Assembly: GCF_008806345.1 (NCBI RefSeq)
Contig: NZ_VZZJ01000026.1
Span: forward strand, 1 to 64,000
Reading direction: 5' to 3'
From: Methylobacterium planeticum
Lineage (GTDB): Bacteria > Pseudomonadota > Alphaproteobacteria > Rhizobiales > Beijerinckiaceae
Length of the DNA: 64,000 bases
The notes beneath the pieces are model-generated. The model was not told the DNA's origin and searched no databases. It saw nothing but the letters and a program-made list of their open reading frames with translations. The position numbers and the translations under genes were made by a program. This document shows, in pieces, positions 23,913 through 33,362 of the stretch; the first letter of the stretch is position 1; each line of letters begins with the position of its first letter.

Positions 23913-24464
23913 TCACCAGCCCATCGTGCCGGGGCCGCCCTTGAACGGCCCGACGACGCCCGGGGTGATCCAGCCGCCGTAGAAGCCCCCGGGCTGGGGC
24001 TCGGCCCGGACCGCGCCGACGTAGCAGGCCTCCATCGGCCCGGCATGGAAGGCGACGTAGCCGGCGATCGGCCGGAATCCGGGGGTCGGGTCGAGATAGG
24101 CCCAGGCGGCGCCGGGCGCCCGGACGTCAGGCGCCGCCTGGGCAGGCGCGCCCCCGTGCCCGCCCGCACGGACATCGCCTCGAACATCGATCTGGACATC
24201 GAACAGCACGGCGCGGCCCTTCCACTCGCAGATGCCGGCGAGGCGAGGCGGCCCGAGCGCCCCCGCGGCCACGTCCCCGGGCGGGAAGTAATAGGTCGGC
24301 GGGTGGCTGGTCTCGAGGACCCGGAAGCCCGCCAGGGTGTCGGCGATGGTCCGCCCGCCGAGGATCACCCGCAGGCGCTCGGCCACGGGCTCGAGGCGGG
24401 GCGGGCGCGGATAGTCCCAGACGCTCTCCTGGCCGGGACCGGGGGTGAGGGGAGCCGGGCGCAT
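23913..24464 (-). CDS. DUF427 protein
   Basis: This 183-residue protein matches the DUF427 family: RLRVILGGRTIADTLAGFRV, then ETSHPPTYYFPPGDV, then CEWKGRAVLFDV, ending with GFYGGWITP. The conserved Trp, Tyr and Pro residues suggest a small beta-rich domain. The function is unknown. It lies 74 bp upstream of the serine hydrolase on the same strand and may be co-transcribed with it. Confidence 0.85.
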   Translation of the reverse strand: MRPAPLTPGPGQESVWDYPRPPRLEPVAERLRVILGGRTIADTLAGFRVLETSHPPTYYFPPGDVAAGALGPPRLAGICEWKGRAVLFDVQIDVRGDVRAGGHGGAPAQAAPDVRAPGAAWAYLDPTPGFRPIAGYVAFHAGPMEACYVGAVRAEPQPGGFYGGWITPGVVGPFKGGPGTMGW

Positions 24465-24515
24465 GGCATGTCCTGTGCTCAAGGGATGTCCTGTGCGCAT
24501 GGCATGTCCTGGCGG
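24462..24515. repeat. 18-bp tandem repeat at the DUF427 start
   Basis: Three 18-bp units related to CATGGCATGTCCTGTGCT begin at 24462, 24480 and 24498, with a few substitutions. The DUF427 start codon falls in the first unit, so the array forms its 5' leader. Confidence 0.85.
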
Positions 24516-24620
24516 TTCGGCCGTCCCGTCTCGGACTCGTGCCCCGCAAGGTAGGGCGGGACGTTTGCCCCCGGGGCGCGGCGTGCTAGCGCAGGCCTGA
24601 TCCGACGAACGGAGTTCCGC

Positions 24621-25376
24621 GTGACCGGCCAGAGCGACGACGCCCTCTTCCTCGACTTCGACGGCACCCTGGTGGAGATCGCGCCGCGGCCCGACCAGGT
24701 GCGGGTCGCCCCCGAGCTCGCGCCGGCGCTGGAGCGCCTGCGCGGGCGTCTCGGCGGGGCGCTCGCCGTCGTGACCGGGCGGCCCGTCGGCGTGATCGAC
24801 GATTTCCTGGCGCCCGCCCGCTTCGACGTGGCGGGCCTGCACGGGGTCGAGCTCCGGATCGACGGGGTGCAGGTCGGCGGACGGGCGGAGGACCATCCGG
24901 AGCTGCGCGCGCGCCTGCCGCAGTTGCAGGCCCTGGTGGCCGATCTCGACGCGGTGCTGATCGAGGACAAGGGCGCCTCGGTGGCGGTGCACTGGCGCCT
25001 CGCCACCCCGAGCGACGCCGAGCGGGCCGAGGCGGCGGTCAGGGCCGTCGCGGCGGACCTCGCCGGGGATTACCGGCTGCAGCTCGGCAAGGCGGTGGGG
25101 GAGATCGTGCCGGCCGCCGCCACCAAGGGCCACGCCATCCGGGCCCTGATGCAGCGCCCACCCTACGCGGGCCGCCGCGCGGTCTTCCTCGGCGACGACC
25201 GCACGGATGAGCTCGCCTTCGAGGCCGTCAACCAGGACGGAGGCCTCAGCATCCGGGTCGGCCCGGGGGAGACGGCGGCGGCGCGCCGCCTCGCCGATCC
25301 CGAGGCGGTGCGCGGCCTGCTCTACGCCTGGGCCGAGACCGGCCGGTTCGACCCGGAGGCGCTGCCGCGGGCGTGA
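24621..25376 (+). CDS. otsB: Trehalose-6-phosphate phosphatase
   Basis: This 251-residue HAD-family phosphatase has motif I LFLDFDGTLV (nucleophile D12, acid D14), the cap-domain segments GLHGVELRIDG and IEDKGASVAVHWR, the conserved KGHAIRALM and the metal-binding GDDRTDELAFEAVN. These features define OtsB, which dephosphorylates trehalose-6-phosphate to trehalose for osmotic and desiccation tolerance. The start is GTG. Unusually, the trehalose-6-phosphate synthase gene is not next to it. The glucokinase gene follows 138 bp downstream. Confidence 0.9.
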   Translation: MTGQSDDALFLDFDGTLVEIAPRPDQVRVAPELAPALERLRGRLGGALAVVTGRPVGVIDDFLAPARFDVAGLHGVELRIDGVQVGGRAEDHPELRARLPQLQALVADLDAVLIEDKGASVAVHWRLATPSDAERAEAAVRAVAADLAGDYRLQLGKAVGEIVPAAATKGHAIRALMQRPPYAGRRAVFLGDDRTDELAFEAVNQDGGLSIRVGPGETAAARRLADPEAVRGLLYAWAETGRFDPEALPRA

Positions 25377-25514
25377 CGCCCCGGGGTCACCCGGGCCCGG
25401 GGCCTCCCCGGCCCGGGGCGGCGACGCTAAGGTGCCGGCTCGGCCGAGCCGGTGCCGAGGGGCCGGATCCGAAGACCATTCCGGCCGGGCCGGTGCAGGA
25501 GGGACGTCTCGCGC

Positions 25515-26528
25515 ATGTTCGAATTCCCGGTTCTCGTCGGCGATATCGGCGGCACCAATGCCCGCTTCGCCCTGGTGGAGGAGACGGGCGCGGCCCCGCG
25601 CCTGCTCTCGCACGAGGAGACGGCCGGCCATCCCGACCCCTCGAGCGCGGTCCGGGCCGCCCTCGCCAAGGGCGCGCGGGATGGGCGGGGCCCCGCCGCG
25701 CCGCGCTCGGCCATCCTCGCCATCGCGGGGCGGGTCGACGGGCCGGAGGTGCAGCTCACCAACGCCCACTGGGTGATCGCCGGGGCCCGGCTCGGGGCGG
25801 ATTTCGGGCTGTCCTCGGCGGTAATCGTCAACGATTACGTCCCCGTCGCGGCGGGCGCGGCGGGCCTCGCCCCGGGCGACCTCACGCCGATCGGCCCCCG
25901 GATCGAGGCGAAGGGCGGCGCCCGCCTCGTGCTCGGGCCCGGCACCGGCTTCGGGGCGGCGGCGCTCGTGCCCTACGCCGACCGCCTCGCCATCGTGTCG
26001 ACGGAGGCCGGCCACACCGATTTCGGCCCGGCCGATGCCGACGAGGAGGCGCTCTGGCACGCCCTCGAGCGGGTCGAGGGGCGGATCACCGTCGAGACGC
26101 TGCTCTCGGGCCCCGGCCTCGCCCGCATCCACGCGGCGCTGCGCCGGGTGCGCACGGGGGAGCGGGGCGACAAGCTCGACCCCGCCGCCATCACCCAGGC
26201 GGGGCTCGCGGCGGACGACCCTCACGCGGCGGAGGCGCTGGAGCTGTTCGCCCGCCTCCTCGGGCGGGTCTGCGGCGACCTCGCGCTGACCTTCCTGGCC
26301 ACCGGCGGGGTCTATATCGGGGGGGGCATCGCGCCCCGGATCGTGCGGGTGCTGGAATCGGGCCCGTTCCGCGAGGCCTTCGAGCGCAAGGCCCCTTTCG
26401 CGGCGATGATGCGGGCGATCCCCACCAGCGTGATCGCGGTCCACGACCCGGCGCTGAGCGGCCTCGCGGCGCTGGCGAGCGAGGGCGAGACCTTCGTGTA
26501 TCACGGCCAGGTCTGGCGGGCCGGGTAA
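25515..26528 (+). CDS. glk: Glucokinase
   Basis: This 337-residue sugar kinase of the bacterial Glk family phosphorylates glucose with ATP. It shows the phosphate-binding loop GDIGGTNARFAL at residues 9-20, VIVNDYVPVAAGA, the second nucleotide loop LGPGTGFGAAAL and STEAGHTDFGP, ending with GGVYIGGGIAPRI. It is downstream of otsB on the same strand, so it may help recycle glucose from trehalose. It converges with the MFS gene. Confidence 0.92.
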   Translation: MFEFPVLVGDIGGTNARFALVEETGAAPRLLSHEETAGHPDPSSAVRAALAKGARDGRGPAAPRSAILAIAGRVDGPEVQLTNAHWVIAGARLGADFGLSSAVIVNDYVPVAAGAAGLAPGDLTPIGPRIEAKGGARLVLGPGTGFGAAALVPYADRLAIVSTEAGHTDFGPADADEEALWHALERVEGRITVETLLSGPGLARIHAALRRVRTGERGDKLDPAAITQAGLAADDPHAAEALELFARLLGRVCGDLALTFLATGGVYIGGGIAPRIVRVLESGPFREAFERKAPFAAMMRAIPTSVIAVHDPALSGLAALASEGETFVYHGQVWRAG

Positions 26529-26549
26529 GCCCCGGCCCCGCCCGCCCCC

Positions 26550-28040
26550 TCAGGCCGCCGCCAGCGGCTTCGAGACCGCCTCCAGCGACTTGCCCTCGGC
26601 GGCGGTGCCGTAGATCCCGCCGACCACCGCCGCCACCGCCATCAGGGCCGCGCCGATCAGGTAGCCGACGAGGACGTAGCCGCGCGAGCCGCTCTCCACC
26701 AGGGAGCCGAACAGGAGCGGCCCCGAGACGCCGCCGATGCCGGTGCCGATGGCGTAGAAGGCCGCGATGGCGAGCGCCCGGATCTCGAGGGGGAAGGTCT
26801 CGGCCACCGTCAGGTAGGCCGAGGAGGCGGCCGCGGAGGCGAAGAAGAACACCACCATCCAGACCGCCGTCTGCCCGACGGGCCCGAACATCCCGATCTG
26901 GAACAGGTATCCGGCGCCCGCGAGCAGCAGCGCCGAGATGCCGTAGGTCGCCGCGATCATCGGGCGGCGGCCGACCGTGTCGAACAGGCGCCCGAGCAGC
27001 AGCGGCCCCAGGAAGGAGCCGAGGGCGAAGGGCAGCAGGTACCAGCCGACATGGTCCCCCGGCACCCCGTAGAAGCGCTCCAGCACCAGCGCGTAGGTGA
27101 AGAACAGGGCGTTGTAGAAGAAGGCCTGGGCGATCATCAGGGCGAGGCCCACGAAGGTCTGGCGCCGGTTGGTGCGGAACATCGCGCCGAACACCTCCGA
27201 GAGGGGGGTGTGGCTGCGGGTCCTGAGGCGCAGGCGCTTGCTCTCGTCGGGGGGCGGCAGGGTGATGCCCTCGTCGGTGAAGCGCTTCTCGATGCCGGTC
27301 ACGACCCGGTCGGCCTCCGCCACGTAGCCGTGGGTGACGAGCCAGCGCGGGCTCTCGGGGATCCAGGTGCGCAGGAGCAGGATCACGAGGCCGATGCCGC
27401 CGCCGACGAAGAAGGCGATGCGCCAGCCCCAGGCCGGGTCGATCAGCCCCGGGCGCAGGGCCACGATCGACAGGAAGGAGCCGAGCGCCGCCCCGATCCA
27501 GAACGAGCCGTTGATGACGAGGTCGGTCCAGCCGCGCACCCGGGCCGGGACCAGCTCCTGGATCGTCGAGTTGATCGCCGTGTACTCGCCCCCGATGCCC
27601 GCCCCGGTGAGGAAGCGGAACAGGCAGAAGCTGTAGATATTCCAGGACAACCCCGTGGCGGCGGTGGCCGCGAGGTAGAGCGCCAGGGTGATGAAGAACA
27701 GCTTCTTGCGCCCGATCCGGTCGGTGAGCCAGCCGAAGCCGAGGGCCCCCGTGACGGCGCCGACGAGGTAGGCGCTCGCCGCGAGCCCGACGTCGAATTC
27801 CGAGAACGACATCGGCGGCTGGCGCAAGGCGCCCACGAGGGAGCCCGCGAGGGTCACCTCGAGCCCGTCGAGCACCCAGGTGATGCCGAGCGCCACGATC
27901 ACCAGGACGTGGAAGCGTCCCCAGGGCAGCCGGTCGAGGCGGGCGGAGATGTCGGTGTCCACCACCGTCCCCATCGGCACGCGTTCAGGAGACTTTGCGG
28001 GCGTTCTCGCGCCGGGGGCCGTCTCCGCTCTGCTCGCCAT
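26550..28040 (-). CDS. MFS transporter, sugar/metabolite:H+ symporter type
   Basis: This 496-residue protein has twelve predicted membrane helices, with GWLTDRIGRKKLFFI between helices 2 and 3, the RFLTGAGIGGEYTAINSTI helix and PESPRWLVTHG in the central loop. A long cytoplasmic loop lies near residues 215-270. This is the sugar-porter / aromatic-acid symporter branch of the superfamily. The substrate is unknown. I start at the ATG at 28040, which has a GGAGGG site 9 bp upstream. Confidence 0.85.
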   Translation of the reverse strand: MASRAETAPGARTPAKSPERVPMGTVVDTDISARLDRLPWGRFHVLVIVALGITWVLDGLEVTLAGSLVGALRQPPMSFSEFDVGLAASAYLVGAVTGALGFGWLTDRIGRKKLFFITLALYLAATAATGLSWNIYSFCLFRFLTGAGIGGEYTAINSTIQELVPARVRGWTDLVINGSFWIGAALGSFLSIVALRPGLIDPAWGWRIAFFVGGGIGLVILLLRTWIPESPRWLVTHGYVAEADRVVTGIEKRFTDEGITLPPPDESKRLRLRTRSHTPLSEVFGAMFRTNRRQTFVGLALMIAQAFFYNALFFTYALVLERFYGVPGDHVGWYLLPFALGSFLGPLLLGRLFDTVGRRPMIAATYGISALLLAGAGYLFQIGMFGPVGQTAVWMVVFFFASAAASSAYLTVAETFPLEIRALAIAAFYAIGTGIGGVSGPLLFGSLVESGSRGYVLVGYLIGAALMAVAAVVGGIYGTAAEGKSLEAVSKPLAAA

Positions 28041-28153
28041 CGATCGTTTACCCTCCGCCAAGACTTCTGTTGGTGACCGGTTGCGAATCGTCCGGATCCG
28101 CACAAGCCTTCACCCGCCGGGGTTCATCTAGGGCGCTCACACGGCAGCGCCCC

Positions 28154-28426
28154 ATGAAACCGTTCCGGAAACTTTCGACGACCCTCGCGATCCGCGCCGC
28201 GGCAATCCTGATCAGCCTCGCGGGCGCCCCGACCCAGGGCGCCGACGCGACGCTCGCCCCCGCGCGCCGGCCCGTGGCGCTGTCGGGCGCCGAGCGCTGG
28301 TCCCTGCGCCCGACCGAGGCCGGCCCCGCCGCCCCGGGCCACCCGGCGAGCGCCCCCGCGGGCGCGGTCCCGGAGGCGCGGCGCCACGTCCGGATGGTCT
28401 ACCCGGCCCTGATCGCGACCCGCTGA
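28154..28426 (+). CDS. Small secreted protein, 90 aa
   Basis: The frame encodes 90 residues with a basic N-terminus and hydrophobic stretch (KLSTTLAIRAAAILISLAGA) that looks like a signal peptide ending near QGADA. The rest is Ala/Pro/Arg-rich with no recognised domain. It is divergent from the MFS gene. The function is unknown. Confidence 0.5.
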   Translation: MKPFRKLSTTLAIRAAAILISLAGAPTQGADATLAPARRPVALSGAERWSLRPTEAGPAAPGHPASAPAGAVPEARRHVRMVYPALIATR

Positions 28427-28669
28427 GACCGGAACGGCGCGGCCCGCGCCGCCCGGGATCCCGGCCCTCTCCGCGCCGGATCGCCCGGGGCGGCGCGGCC
28501 GTCCCCGGCGCGGCGGCGCGGCGGCGCGGGAAACGGCACCCGCTTGCCCCCCGGATTCCGTGCTAGGCTCGGGCCGCGCTCATCCGACCGGGGCTCACCT
28601 GCCAGCGCGCCTCCCGCCCTTCACCGATGACCGGCATGGAGCCCCGTCCCGCCTCTCTGGAGAGAGCCC

Positions 28670-29491
28670 ATGCGCATTCTTGTCGGCTGCGAGATGACCT
28701 ACGATTTCCCGCGGCCCACCCCCGTCATCGCGACGCTCAACGTCCATGCCTCGCGCTTCTCCGACCTCGAGCGGCCGGACTACCTGATCACCAGCCCGGC
28801 GGTGCCCCTCGACGGCTACCGCGACAGCTTCGGCAACTGGTGCAACCGCATGGTCGCCCCGGCCGGCCGCTTCACCCTGAGGACCGACACGGTGGTGCGC
28901 GACCACGGCAGCGGCGACACCCTGGATCCGGGCGCGCAGGAGACCGCGATCGAGACGCTGCCATCGGACAGCGTGCTGTTCCTGCTCGGCAGCCGCTACT
29001 GCGAGACCGACCGGCTCTCCGACATCGCCTGGGACCTGTTCGGCCACCTGCCCCCCGGCTGGAGCCGGGTCCAGGCGATCTGCGACTACGTGCACGACCG
29101 GATCACCTTCGGGTACGAGCATGCCCGCCCGACCCGCACGGCCTACGACGTGTTCGAGGAGCAGCGGGGAGTCTGCCGCGACTACGCGCACCTCGCCATC
29201 GCGTTCTGCCGCTGCCTCAACATCCCGACCCGCTACTGCAACGGCTATGTCAGCGACATCGGCCTGCCCCTGCCGCACGCGCCGGGGGATTTCGCGGCCT
29301 GGATGGAGGTCTATCTCGGGGGCCGCTGGCACACCTTCGACCCGCGCAACAACAGCTCGCGCGTCGGCCGCATCCTGATCGCCTACGGGCGCGACGCCGC
29401 CGACGTGCCCCTGACCCTGACCTTCGGGCCGAACACCCTCTTGGCGTTCCGCGTCACCACCGAGGAGGCGCCGGAGCCCGCCGCGGCCTGA
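28670..29491 (+). CDS. Transglutaminase-like cysteine peptidase family protein
   Basis: This 273-residue protein has an N-terminal beta domain and a transglutaminase core. The nucleophile is the Cys in EEQRGVCRDYAHLAIAFCR. The Asp of the triad is probably in WHTFDPRNN. Where most relatives carry the catalytic His (the H of HAW before EVYL), this protein reads DFAAWMEVYLGG, so the His seems replaced by Ala. It may be inactive as a protease or use another residue. It has no signal peptide. A good ribosome binding site (GGAGAG) precedes the ATG. Confidence 0.85.
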   Translation: MRILVGCEMTYDFPRPTPVIATLNVHASRFSDLERPDYLITSPAVPLDGYRDSFGNWCNRMVAPAGRFTLRTDTVVRDHGSGDTLDPGAQETAIETLPSDSVLFLLGSRYCETDRLSDIAWDLFGHLPPGWSRVQAICDYVHDRITFGYEHARPTRTAYDVFEEQRGVCRDYAHLAIAFCRCLNIPTRYCNGYVSDIGLPLPHAPGDFAAWMEVYLGGRWHTFDPRNNSSRVGRILIAYGRDAADVPLTLTFGPNTLLAFRVTTEEAPEPAAA

Positions 29492-29514
29492 ACGGGACGG
29501 GACGGGGCACGGCC

Positions 29515-30648
29515 TCAGCGGCCCCGCGGATCGAGGGCGTCGGCGAGTCCGTCGCCCAGGATGTTGAGCGCCATCAGGGTGGCGACCAGGAAGGCGGCCG
29601 GGGCGGCGAGCATCGCGGGGGCCGACTCGATCGCCCGCGCCCCATCGGCGATCAGCACGCCCCAGCTCGTCTGCGGCTCCTGCACGCCGAGGCCGAGGAA
29701 GGACAGGAAGCTCTCGAGCAGGATCACCCGGGGCACCAGCAGCGTCGCCGCCACCGTGACGGGCCCGAGCGTGTTCGGGACGATGTGGCGGCGCAGGATC
29801 GCCAGGGTCGAGAGGCCGAGCGCCTCGGCGGCGCGCACGAAGTCGCGGCGGCGCAGGGCCTGGGTCTCGGCGCGCACGATCCGGGCCATGTCGAGCCACT
29901 CGACGGCCCCGATGGCGATCAGGATCAGCGCGAGGCTCGCCCGGAAGAACACCACCAGCACCATCACGAAGAACACGAAGGGCAGGGCGTAGAGGATGTC
30001 GACGAGGCGCATCATCACGGCGTCGACCCGGCCGCCGAGGAAGCCCGACACCGCCCCGTAGGCGACGCCCGCGAGGAGCGCGACCGCCGTCGCCACGAGG
30101 CCGATCAGCAGGGAGACGCGCCCCGCCACGAGGCTGCGGCTCAGGAGGTCGCGCCCGTGCACGTCGGTGCCGAGGGGGAAGCGCAGCCGGCGGACCGGGG
30201 CCTCGACCACGAGGCGGTGGCCCGCCTCGGCGCGCTCGATCACCGTCGCCTCGCCGAACAGGTCCGAGCGGGGCAGGTAGACGAGGGAGCGGGCCTCGAT
30301 CGGCCGATCGGCCCGGAGCGTCAGGCGCAGGCGGCCCTCCGCCACCGCGTAGGCCTCGACCCGCGCCCGCATCCGGAAGGCGAGGCGCTCCAGGGCCGGG
30401 CCGAGCCGCTCCGGCCCCGGCTCGGCGGCGAGGCCCGGGGCGAGCTGGCGCAGGTCCGGATAGGCGCGCTCCGGCGCGTGCCCGGTCAGGAACGGGCCGA
30501 CGAGGCAGGCGAGCGCCACCGCGGCCAGCACGGCGAGCGCCGCCACGGCGCCGCGGTTGCGGGCGAGCCGCCCCAGGGCGAGGCGCCAGGGGGGGACCCG
30601 GTGGGGGACGACGCGGCGGGGGCCGTCCGGGGACGCGAGCGCGCTCAT
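29515..30648 (-). CDS. Peptide ABC transporter permease, OppC/DppC type
   Basis: This 377-residue inner-membrane permease has one N-terminal helix (AVAALAVLAAVALACLVGPF), a long periplasmic insert of about 110 residues before the transport domain, and five further helices. The coupling-loop motif EAxxxxG for the ATPase appears as RAAEALGLSTLAILRRHIVPN. It is the last gene of the importer operon. The OppD/OppF-type ATPases are absent from the window. Confidence 0.88.
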   Translation of the reverse strand: MSALASPDGPRRVVPHRVPPWRLALGRLARNRGAVAALAVLAAVALACLVGPFLTGHAPERAYPDLRQLAPGLAAEPGPERLGPALERLAFRMRARVEAYAVAEGRLRLTLRADRPIEARSLVYLPRSDLFGEATVIERAEAGHRLVVEAPVRRLRFPLGTDVHGRDLLSRSLVAGRVSLLIGLVATAVALLAGVAYGAVSGFLGGRVDAVMMRLVDILYALPFVFFVMVLVVFFRASLALILIAIGAVEWLDMARIVRAETQALRRRDFVRAAEALGLSTLAILRRHIVPNTLGPVTVAATLLVPRVILLESFLSFLGLGVQEPQTSWGVLIADGARAIESAPAMLAAPAAFLVATLMALNILGDGLADALDPRGR

Positions 30649-30718
30649 GCGCGGGCGGGGCGGGCGGGCGCCGCGCCCGGACGCCCCGAGACGTCGAACC
30701 TCATGCCTCGAACCTCAC

Positions 30719-30763
30719 GGCCCCGAACCTCATGGCCCCGAACCTCATGGCCCCGAACCTCAT
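30719..30763. repeat. 15-bp tandem repeat between the two permease genes
   Basis: GGCCCCGAACCTCAT occurs three times exactly, with degenerate copies on each side (30693-30718 and 30764-30776). The last copies overlap the end of the upstream permease gene. Confidence 0.9.
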
Positions 30764-31683
30764 GCCCCGAGCCTCAGGCGCGGGTCGAGGAGGGCCGAGA
30801 GGAGGTCGCCCGCGAGGTTGAAGAGGAGGACGAGCACCGCCACCAGCACCACCGTGCCCATCACCAGCGTGTAGTCGCGGTTGAGCGCCCCGTCGACGAA
30901 GTAGCGGCCGATGCCGGGCAGGCCGAAGATGGTCTCGACCACGACGGAGCCCGTCAGCATCGCGGCGGCGAGCGGCCCGAGGATCGCCACGACGGGCAGG
31001 AGCGCCCCGCGCAGGGCGTGGCGGGCGACGGCCAGGGGCGGCAGGCCCATCGCGCGCAGGGTCCGGACGTGCTGGGCCCGCAGGGCCTCGGCCATCGACG
31101 TGCGGGTGAGCCGCGCGATGGCGCCGATCTGGGGCAGGGCCAGCGTGATCACCGGCAGGACGAGATGGGAGGGCGCGCCGCCCTCCCAGCCGCTCAGGGG
31201 CAGCCAGCGCAGGGACAGCCCGAAGGCGATCTGCAGCAGGGGCGCCACCACGAAGCTCGGCACCGAGAGGGCGAGGGCGGCGAGGAGCCCGACGAGACGG
31301 TCGGCTGCGCCCCCCTGCCGCGTCGCCGCGAGGGTGCCGAGCCCGATGCCGACGGCGAGCGCCAGGGCGAGCGCCAGGCTCCCCAGGGTCATGGAGACCG
31401 GCAGGCCGCGGGCGAACAGGTCCGCCACACTGAGGTCGCGGAACGAGAAGGAGGGCCCGAGATCCCCCGTCGCCAGGGCCCCGAGATAGCGGGCGAACTG
31501 CACCGGCAGCGGCTGGTCGAGGCCGTAGACCCGGCGCAGGTTCTCCATCGCGGCCGGGGGCAGGGGGCGCTCGAGGTCGAACGGCCCGCCCGGCGCGAGG
31601 CGCATCAGGAAGAAGCTCAAGGTGATCACCAGGACCAGGGTCGGCACCGCCTGGAGCAGGCGGCGCAGGGTGTAGGCGATCAT
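30760..31683 (-). CDS. Peptide ABC transporter permease, OppB/DppB type
   Basis: This 307-residue permease begins with the family's MIAYTLRRLLQAVPTLVLVI helix and then FFLMRLAPGGPF. The coupling motif is EALRAQHVRTLRAMGLP. Five or six membrane helices follow the usual pattern and the end DLLSALLDPRLRLG is diagnostic. It pairs with the OppC-type permease to form the channel of a peptide or related-solute importer. It lies 64 bp after the binding-protein gene. Confidence 0.9.
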   Translation of the reverse strand: MIAYTLRRLLQAVPTLVLVITLSFFLMRLAPGGPFDLERPLPPAAMENLRRVYGLDQPLPVQFARYLGALATGDLGPSFSFRDLSVADLFARGLPVSMTLGSLALALALAVGIGLGTLAATRQGGAADRLVGLLAALALSVPSFVVAPLLQIAFGLSLRWLPLSGWEGGAPSHLVLPVITLALPQIGAIARLTRTSMAEALRAQHVRTLRAMGLPPLAVARHALRGALLPVVAILGPLAAAMLTGSVVVETIFGLPGIGRYFVDGALNRDYTLVMGTVVLVAVLVLLFNLAGDLLSALLDPRLRLGA

Positions 31684-31747
31684 CGCGAGCCCCTGCGGCG
31701 TCCGCGCGGCGGGGTGCCCGGACGCGGCGCGGCGCCGCCCGGGCCGC

Positions 31748-33358
31748 TCACGCGTCGAGCCTCAGGAAGCGGGTCGGGGCGGCGTTGCGCAGGTTCGGGT
31801 GGTAGCCGTGGAGGCGGGGCGCGATCAGGGCCTTCGAGCGGTAATGCAGCAGCGGGATCCAGGGCAGGTCCCGCATCAGGATGGCCTCCGCCCGGGCCAG
31901 GAGGTCGGCGCGGCGGGCGAGGTCTCGCTCGGCCGCCGCCTGCCCCAGGAGCGCGTCGTAGGCGGGGTCGGCGTAGCGGCCCGCATTCATGCCGTCGTTG
32001 CCGGCGGCGAGCAGGAACAGGAAGTTCTGCGGGTCGGCGTAGTCGGCGATCCAGGACATCCGGGCCAGGTCGAAATCGCCGCCGTCGCGCAGGTGGGCGA
32101 AGTGGGTCTTGGCGTCGGTGTAGACGAAGCGGGTCTCGATGCCGAGGCCGCGCCACATGTCGGCGGTCGCCACCGCGGTGTTGCGGTTGTTGTCGGTGGT
32201 GTTGAAGCGGTACTCGACGCTGAGCCTGCGCCCGCCCGGCCCGTAGCCGGCCTCGGCCAGGAGGCGCAGGGCCTCGGCCTCGTTGTCGATCGGCAGGGCC
32301 TCGCGCCCCGGCGTCTCCGGGGGCGTGCCGTAATGGTCGAGGCCCGGCGGGCAGAGGGAATAGGCCGGCGTCATGGTGCCGCCCCAGACCGCGTCGGCCA
32401 GGAACTCCCGGTCGATGGCAAGCGACAGGGCGCGCCGCACCCGGACGTCCGAGAAGGGAGCCTTGCGGGTGTTGGCCGCCAGGACGGTGACGCCGAGGGC
32501 CGGGCCGAGCACGACCTGATCGCCGAAGCGGGCCTTCAGCGCCGTCATCTGGTCGCCCGGCAGGTCGGCCAGCGAATCGACCTCGCCGGCCGCGAAGCGC
32601 CGCACCGCGCTGGCGAGGTCCGGGGTCGGGATGAAGGCGACCCGGGGGATCGCGACGCTGCCCGCGTCGTGGAAGCGGGGGTTGCGCTCCAGGGTGATGC
32701 GGTCGTTCGGCACCAGCCCGGCGAGGATGTAGGCCCCGTTCGAGACGAGGCGGCCCGGCCGGGTGAAGCCGTCCCCGTGCGCCGCGACCGAGGGCGGGTG
32801 CACGGGGATCGAGGTCTGGTGGGTGAGGAGCTCGAGGAGATAGGGCGTCGGCCCCTCGAGGGTGATCACCAGGGTCCGGGGATCGGGGGCGGCGACGCCG
32901 AGCTCCCCGGGAGGGCGCTCGCCCCGGTTCACGGCCGCCGCGTGGCGCAGGGGATAGAGCACCTCGGCGTATTTCGCCGCGGTCTCGGGCGCCAGGATGC
33001 GGCGGAGCGAGAACACGAAATCCCCCGCCGTCACCGGGTCGCCGTTCGACCAGGCCCCGTCCGCGCGCAGCCGGAAGGTGTAGGTCAGGCCGTCCTCGGA
33101 GACGGACCAGCTCTCCGCCGCCCCCGGGATGATGGCGCCCCGGTTGTCGTAGGTGAGGAGGCCCTCGTAGAGGTCGCGCAGGATGTGGGCCTCGGCCACC
33201 GTCGAGGATTTGTGCGGGTCGAGGGTCTCCGGGTCGGCATCGTTGCCGCGCCGGTAGAGGCCGGGCTCCCCGGTGGCCCGCGCCGGCCGGCGCGCCGCGG
33301 CGGCCGTGGCCGCCAGGGCGGCGGCGCCCGCGAGCCAGTCCCTGCGGCGCGGGCGCAC
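31748..33358 (-). CDS. Peptide-type ABC transporter substrate-binding protein
   Basis: This 536-residue periplasmic protein belongs to the SBP_bac_5 family. A twin-arginine-like or Sec signal (RRRDWLAGAAALAATAAAA) precedes the mature part. Family hallmarks include DPETLDPHKSSTVAEAHILR, DLYEGLLTYD and AESWSVSEDGLTYTF. The start is GTG, only 4 nt after the stop of the HbpS-like gene, so they are co-transcribed. It captures the solute for the two permeases. The substrate is probably a short peptide, not proven. Confidence 0.9.
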   Translation of the reverse strand: MRPRRRDWLAGAAALAATAAAARRPARATGEPGLYRRGNDADPETLDPHKSSTVAEAHILRDLYEGLLTYDNRGAIIPGAAESWSVSEDGLTYTFRLRADGAWSNGDPVTAGDFVFSLRRILAPETAAKYAEVLYPLRHAAAVNRGERPPGELGVAAPDPRTLVITLEGPTPYLLELLTHQTSIPVHPPSVAAHGDGFTRPGRLVSNGAYILAGLVPNDRITLERNPRFHDAGSVAIPRVAFIPTPDLASAVRRFAAGEVDSLADLPGDQMTALKARFGDQVVLGPALGVTVLAANTRKAPFSDVRVRRALSLAIDREFLADAVWGGTMTPAYSLCPPGLDHYGTPPETPGREALPIDNEAEALRLLAEAGYGPGGRRLSVEYRFNTTDNNRNTAVATADMWRGLGIETRFVYTDAKTHFAHLRDGGDFDLARMSWIADYADPQNFLFLLAAGNDGMNAGRYADPAYDALLGQAAAERDLARRADLLARAEAILMRDLPWIPLLHYRSKALIAPRLHGYHPNLRNAAPTRFLRLDA

Positions 33359-33362
33359 CGGC

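Noticed and set aside
22432..24199. Long open frames opposite the serine hydrolase and DUF427 genes
   Set aside because: They are composition-driven shadows rich in Arg, Pro and Gly with no family resemblance.
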